Assembly: GCF_001039355.2 (NCBI RefSeq)
Contig: NW_019775946.1
Span: 322,417-386,416, forward strand
Direction: 5' to 3'
Source: Lingula anatina
Taxonomy: Eukaryota > Brachiopoda > Lingulata > Lingulida > Lingulidae
Length of the DNA stretch: 64,000 nt
Shown: piece after piece, positions 60,501 through 64,000 of the stretch
Layout: each line of letters begins with the position of its first letter
How positions within the stretch are numbered: the first letter of the stretch is position 1
The notes under the pieces: model-generated
Told to the model about the DNA's origin: nothing
Databases searched by the model: none
The model's input: only the letters and a program-made list of their open reading frames with translations
Translations under genes and position numbers: made by a program

Positions 60501-63500
60501 TGTTTAACCACTGCTATAGGGTTTAATGTACCTCATTTGAATTCCCCAAAATATTGATATGCTCTTATAGCCTTCTTAATAGCCCAATGATGATCATACC
60601 ATTAATTTTCATAAACTGATATCAGACATTTCTCAAGGGCCCTGAAAAACAAACAGCCAAGCACTGATATGTGACATATGGTTTAAAGTATTAATAAATG
60701 GCTCAAGTTATCAACAATGATCCTCTTGGATGATGTAGCAGATCTATTCAATTATTGATCAGTTGTAATAATACCTGATAGTTTGCACTATTCTTTAACT
60801 TTAGAAGCTGTCATATCAATATAAATATCTCAGAGACATATACATTATTCAATTTGGTTATGGGATTTTCTGGAAGAAATCTGTGATCATTGTACACTAT
60901 TAGCAAATCAATTTTGATACATGCAATGAAATGCACTTAACACTTTGCAAAAATGACAGATATTTCCCTCAGGCAGAACAAAGCAGGCATAGATGGAAGT
61001 TAGCAGCAAAGGAACAGATGTATTTATATGTGCAATGGTCTCTTACTAGGCTTCTCTCATTCTTTCTAAACCACAGTGCGATCCGTACAAGCCCTGATAA
61101 TTCCCACTAAGTAGATATATAATTCTTTAGTATCTGAGAACAAGGTCAGCCAAGCCCAATTAATTAACTGACCACACCCCCAGGTATTCAGCAGGACATG
61201 ACCAGGGTGACATGTGTACAGAGGTTTCAGGGAATTATTCCATTGTTTTGGAGTCTCTTTACCTTCTATTTAGAGGGCCTGGATGATGTAATTCGGCAAC
61301 ATGATGAACAATCCTGTGGTAACATTAAAAGTTCAATTAACTCCATAGATATTCATGGCATTTAGATTGTCAGGCTATTCAATGTTTTTATTCTATTGTA
61401 GCCCTGTTTGGGTTCCAATTTTGATATGAAAGGTCTTCTGATTGCCCAGCAGGATAGTATTTGATGATTGCCGATAACATTCTGTTGATAACTTCTTCTG
61501 CTTGAATCAACATCTCACTTACTTGTAGCATTTTGATAGAGTTTTTCCATTGAAAGTTAATGAGATGTGAGGGATAGAAGTAAATGTGGCCCACTTGACA
61601 GCCTATAGCTAGAGGAGCTTTTCACAACTTATGCTTACAAAACCAACACTGCCATGAGTGGCAGATTAAGAGAGATGGACATGGGTATTGTGAAATATTG
61701 GACCAAATAAATTGCTGGCCAATTACACAGGATCTCTCCTGACTCAGGTGTGAGGACTTATACCAGGGTGACAGAACAGGTAGAACTGGAATCTGGAATC
61801 TATGTCCTGAACAGCTGCCGCCTTATTAATTGTCACTTAAGAATTAAATAGCTCTGATAACAATGCAACAATCATCAATTTGCAGAGCAAAATAGCTCAG
61901 AATTATTGACAAGTTTGTCAGGTGTGATCTCACCTGGGCACACGAAGCTTAATTAGGGACTGTTTTCTTATTTTTAGTATGTTGACTATATAGTTTCATG
62001 CTGTCTTCATTAGGGATAAAGATTATAGTGGTATTTGGGTGATAATTTATTATGCAGTCACAAATTACTGGATAATTGCTGGTTTAGAAGTATAGCAAAT
62101 ATTTAAGGAAGAATTTTGCAATCAAAAATAATTAGAAATTAGTGCTTTTATTGTTTTTTCTGGATGAATATTGCGCTACTTATTTAAAAAATAGGGAACA
62201 TTATGCATCGGTCTCCAATGCCCCAACCTTTAAACTTGTTATCAAATTGAGTTAACAAAATAACTTCGGCGCAGTTTGAAATAAAGCTGTATGTTTGGCA
62301 AGACCTTTGGTTGTGAGCTCAATTTAAAGTTCTGTATCAAAAAATATTGGAAACAGATTCTGCATCAGACTGTTTGGCTTTTACGCTCCAGTCTTTTACA
62401 AATGGGGTGCTTTCCCTTGATTATTCAGCTGTCGAGTATCTAGAAAACTTGTCTGTGGAAAATTAATAGCATCTTTGCTGTAAGTGTATTTTGACAGAGT
62501 CTAATTTTGTGGCCTCCATTATCTAGAGAATGCCTCTGGATTGCATTAATTCTGATTGAATTGCATTTTCCAACAAATATGAACCACTTAAGATTTCTTT
62601 CGACAAATAACTGCCATAGGAGAGAGTCTGGAACAATGCCCTGGTTACCTGCAACTTTTCTTTGAAGAACAAAGTAAAGTAAAAAAAGTGGAAGATTTCT
62701 TTCCCCTCACAGTTTTCATTTCGCCTGAAATAGTTTTCAATAAAATAACATCTTGAAGTATGAAACATTTTCAGCAATAAATCATATTCACAGCGAGGAA
62801 TGCTTAGTTGTTAACTGGTCAAAAAATCTGGCCACATATGTCTGGAATTGCAGTGGGATGAAGCTGTTACAGTAATTGACCATAACTGCCCACACCACCT
62901 CTTTGCAAGAACATGTGTCTGGCAGGCCATATTGCACAGGGATGACAGACCTGGGTGTTGAATTCCAGAGGCATCAGTCTGTATAATTGAAATCACTAAC
63001 AGATGGCAGAGATAGTCCATTTCACCAGACAAGATTCCATGCTGAGAGAATATCTATTAAATAGGAAGAAAAAGGACATCGAATGCTCTCTATTTTTGTT
63101 TCTTTTGGGGGGTGAAATTTATAAAACACATCGAAGGTGTTGTTGAGTATACAGGGGAAAATGGCATTAGCACTTAAATTATTGTTTTGACCATCAGGTA
63201 GCATGGGAATTAATAGACAACTGACAAATTGCATTTAAAGGGGTTAGAAGATATGAGAAAAAGGTGTTCATGTTTTCTTTATTTTGGTTAGATTTATGGC
63301 TTCAGTGACTTAATGATTTTGAGTCAGCAGAGGTTGTTTTAGAAAATCATTTTTATCCCTCATTTCCCTCCTTATCTATTTTCAAGATGGTTTTTCCATT
63401 TTAAGAAATGCATCAGTTATTTGTACATGCTGCCAGTTGGTTTGAAAGTGAAGTTTCAGACAGGTGTCATTCATATGGAAAAAATAGTTTATCTTTGATG

Positions 63501-64000
63501 GATTGGGGGGGGGGGATGAGAGGAATTAAAACTTTTTTGTTTTTCAAAGAAAAAAATCATGGCAAGATTGCAATAATTTTGATGTGGTTTATGTGAGACA
63601 TGATTTACCAGAATTGATTAGAGTTCATGATTTTCAAAATGGTAGTTTGTTCCCGCTGCAGATGAAAGCTGTGTTTGTACTTTTACAATTTGTTTTTTGT
63701 TGAAATTCTCAATAGTATCGCAAATTTACACACATCAACCTTCGAAAGAAATTTGATAGCACAACTTGATTCAGAAAGAGCGATGTTATTATTTTTCCAA
63801 CAAGATGACAATGATTTGCCTCTTGAATAGAAGTAAAAAAAGGAAAACGACAAAGAAAACCATTACAAACAAACAGTTTGTTGGCATTATAGAATAGATA
63901 CAGATGGCAAACTGATTTTCAGCTTACCACCTACAATGAGAATAGACTATGAGTAGTTTTATTCTGTAAATAATCCTGTGCCTGTGGGTCTTTAAAAAGT
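57588..64000 (+). other. Large intron of the ARID3-type gene, possible regulatory DNA
   Basis: More than 6.4 kb without any splice-supported coding frame, between the exon that opens the ARID and the next exon outside the window. The first part (57600-58800) is typical T-rich intron. From about 59000 to 63400 the sequence has fewer homopolymers and many homeodomain-type ATTA/TAATTA words, for example the run at about 61158-61190 with AATTAATTAACTG followed by CCACACCCCC. This suggests enhancers, but only cross-species alignment could show it. Open frames such as 59914-60303 (minus) have no recognisable domain. Confidence 0.5.

Noticed and set aside
1-64000. tRNA genes, rRNA, CRISPR arrays, bacterial operons
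   Set aside because: No B-box-like GGTTCGANTCC with a paired cloverleaf, no regularly spaced short repeats, and all genes have spliceosomal introns.

Overview
This is 64 kb of nuclear DNA from an animal. Every recognisable gene is split by GT-AG introns, the introns are AT-rich (roughly 35% GC by eye) and full of microsatellites, and each protein has a clear bilaterian orthologue. The species cannot be fixed from the sequence. An invertebrate bilaterian (mollusc, annelid, hemichordate or amphioxus-like) fits gene sizes and intron lengths. Two near-identical 7.7 kb blocks in tandem suggest either a very recent duplication or two divergent haplotypes assembled side by side, which is a common problem in highly heterozygous marine invertebrates.

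Layout, left to right. (1) 1-5839: no confident exon; probably upstream or 5'-intron sequence of the next gene, with one weak signal-peptide exon candidate at 3807-3865. (2) 5840-23924, plus strand: a transmembrane class-1/class-6 semaphorin (sema domain, PSI domain, threonine/proline-rich linker, one membrane span, about 85-residue tail). Twelve consecutive exons, from 'ECQNYIRV' to the linker, are present twice (7764-14441 and 15536-22191) inside a direct repeat 7235-14928 / 14996-22664. (3) 23925 to about 26860: long 3' UTR. (4) 28671-33828, minus: COMMD10, eight exons and 197 codons, with a 2.7 kb inverted-repeat transposon-like element in intron 2. (5) 35417-37030, plus: GPN2 GTPase, three coding exons, 311 residues. 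(6) 37781-56071, minus: UTP15, thirteen exons, 515 residues, with a 1.07 kb terminal-inverted-repeat element in intron 9 and a 6.8 kb intron 3. (7) 56816-57587, plus: the first two coding exons of an ARID3/dead ringer transcription factor, whose large next intron fills the rest of the window.

The genes do not form a pathway: axon guidance receptor/ligand, COMMD/retriever-CCC trafficking subunit, RNA polymerase assembly GTPase, rRNA processome WD40 protein and developmental transcription factor. Their order is informative. COMMD10 and GPN2 are head to head, GPN2 and UTP15 are tail to tail (stop codons 750 bp apart), and UTP15 and ARID3 are head to head with 744 bp between start codons. Human SEMA6A and COMMD10 are also neighbours (5q23), so that pair looks like retained ancestral synteny.

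All coordinates for split genes were derived by hand from splice sites and reading-frame continuity. For COMMD10, GPN2 and UTP15 the exon sums give uninterrupted frames of the expected family length. No prokaryotic feature, CRISPR array, rRNA or tRNA gene was seen.
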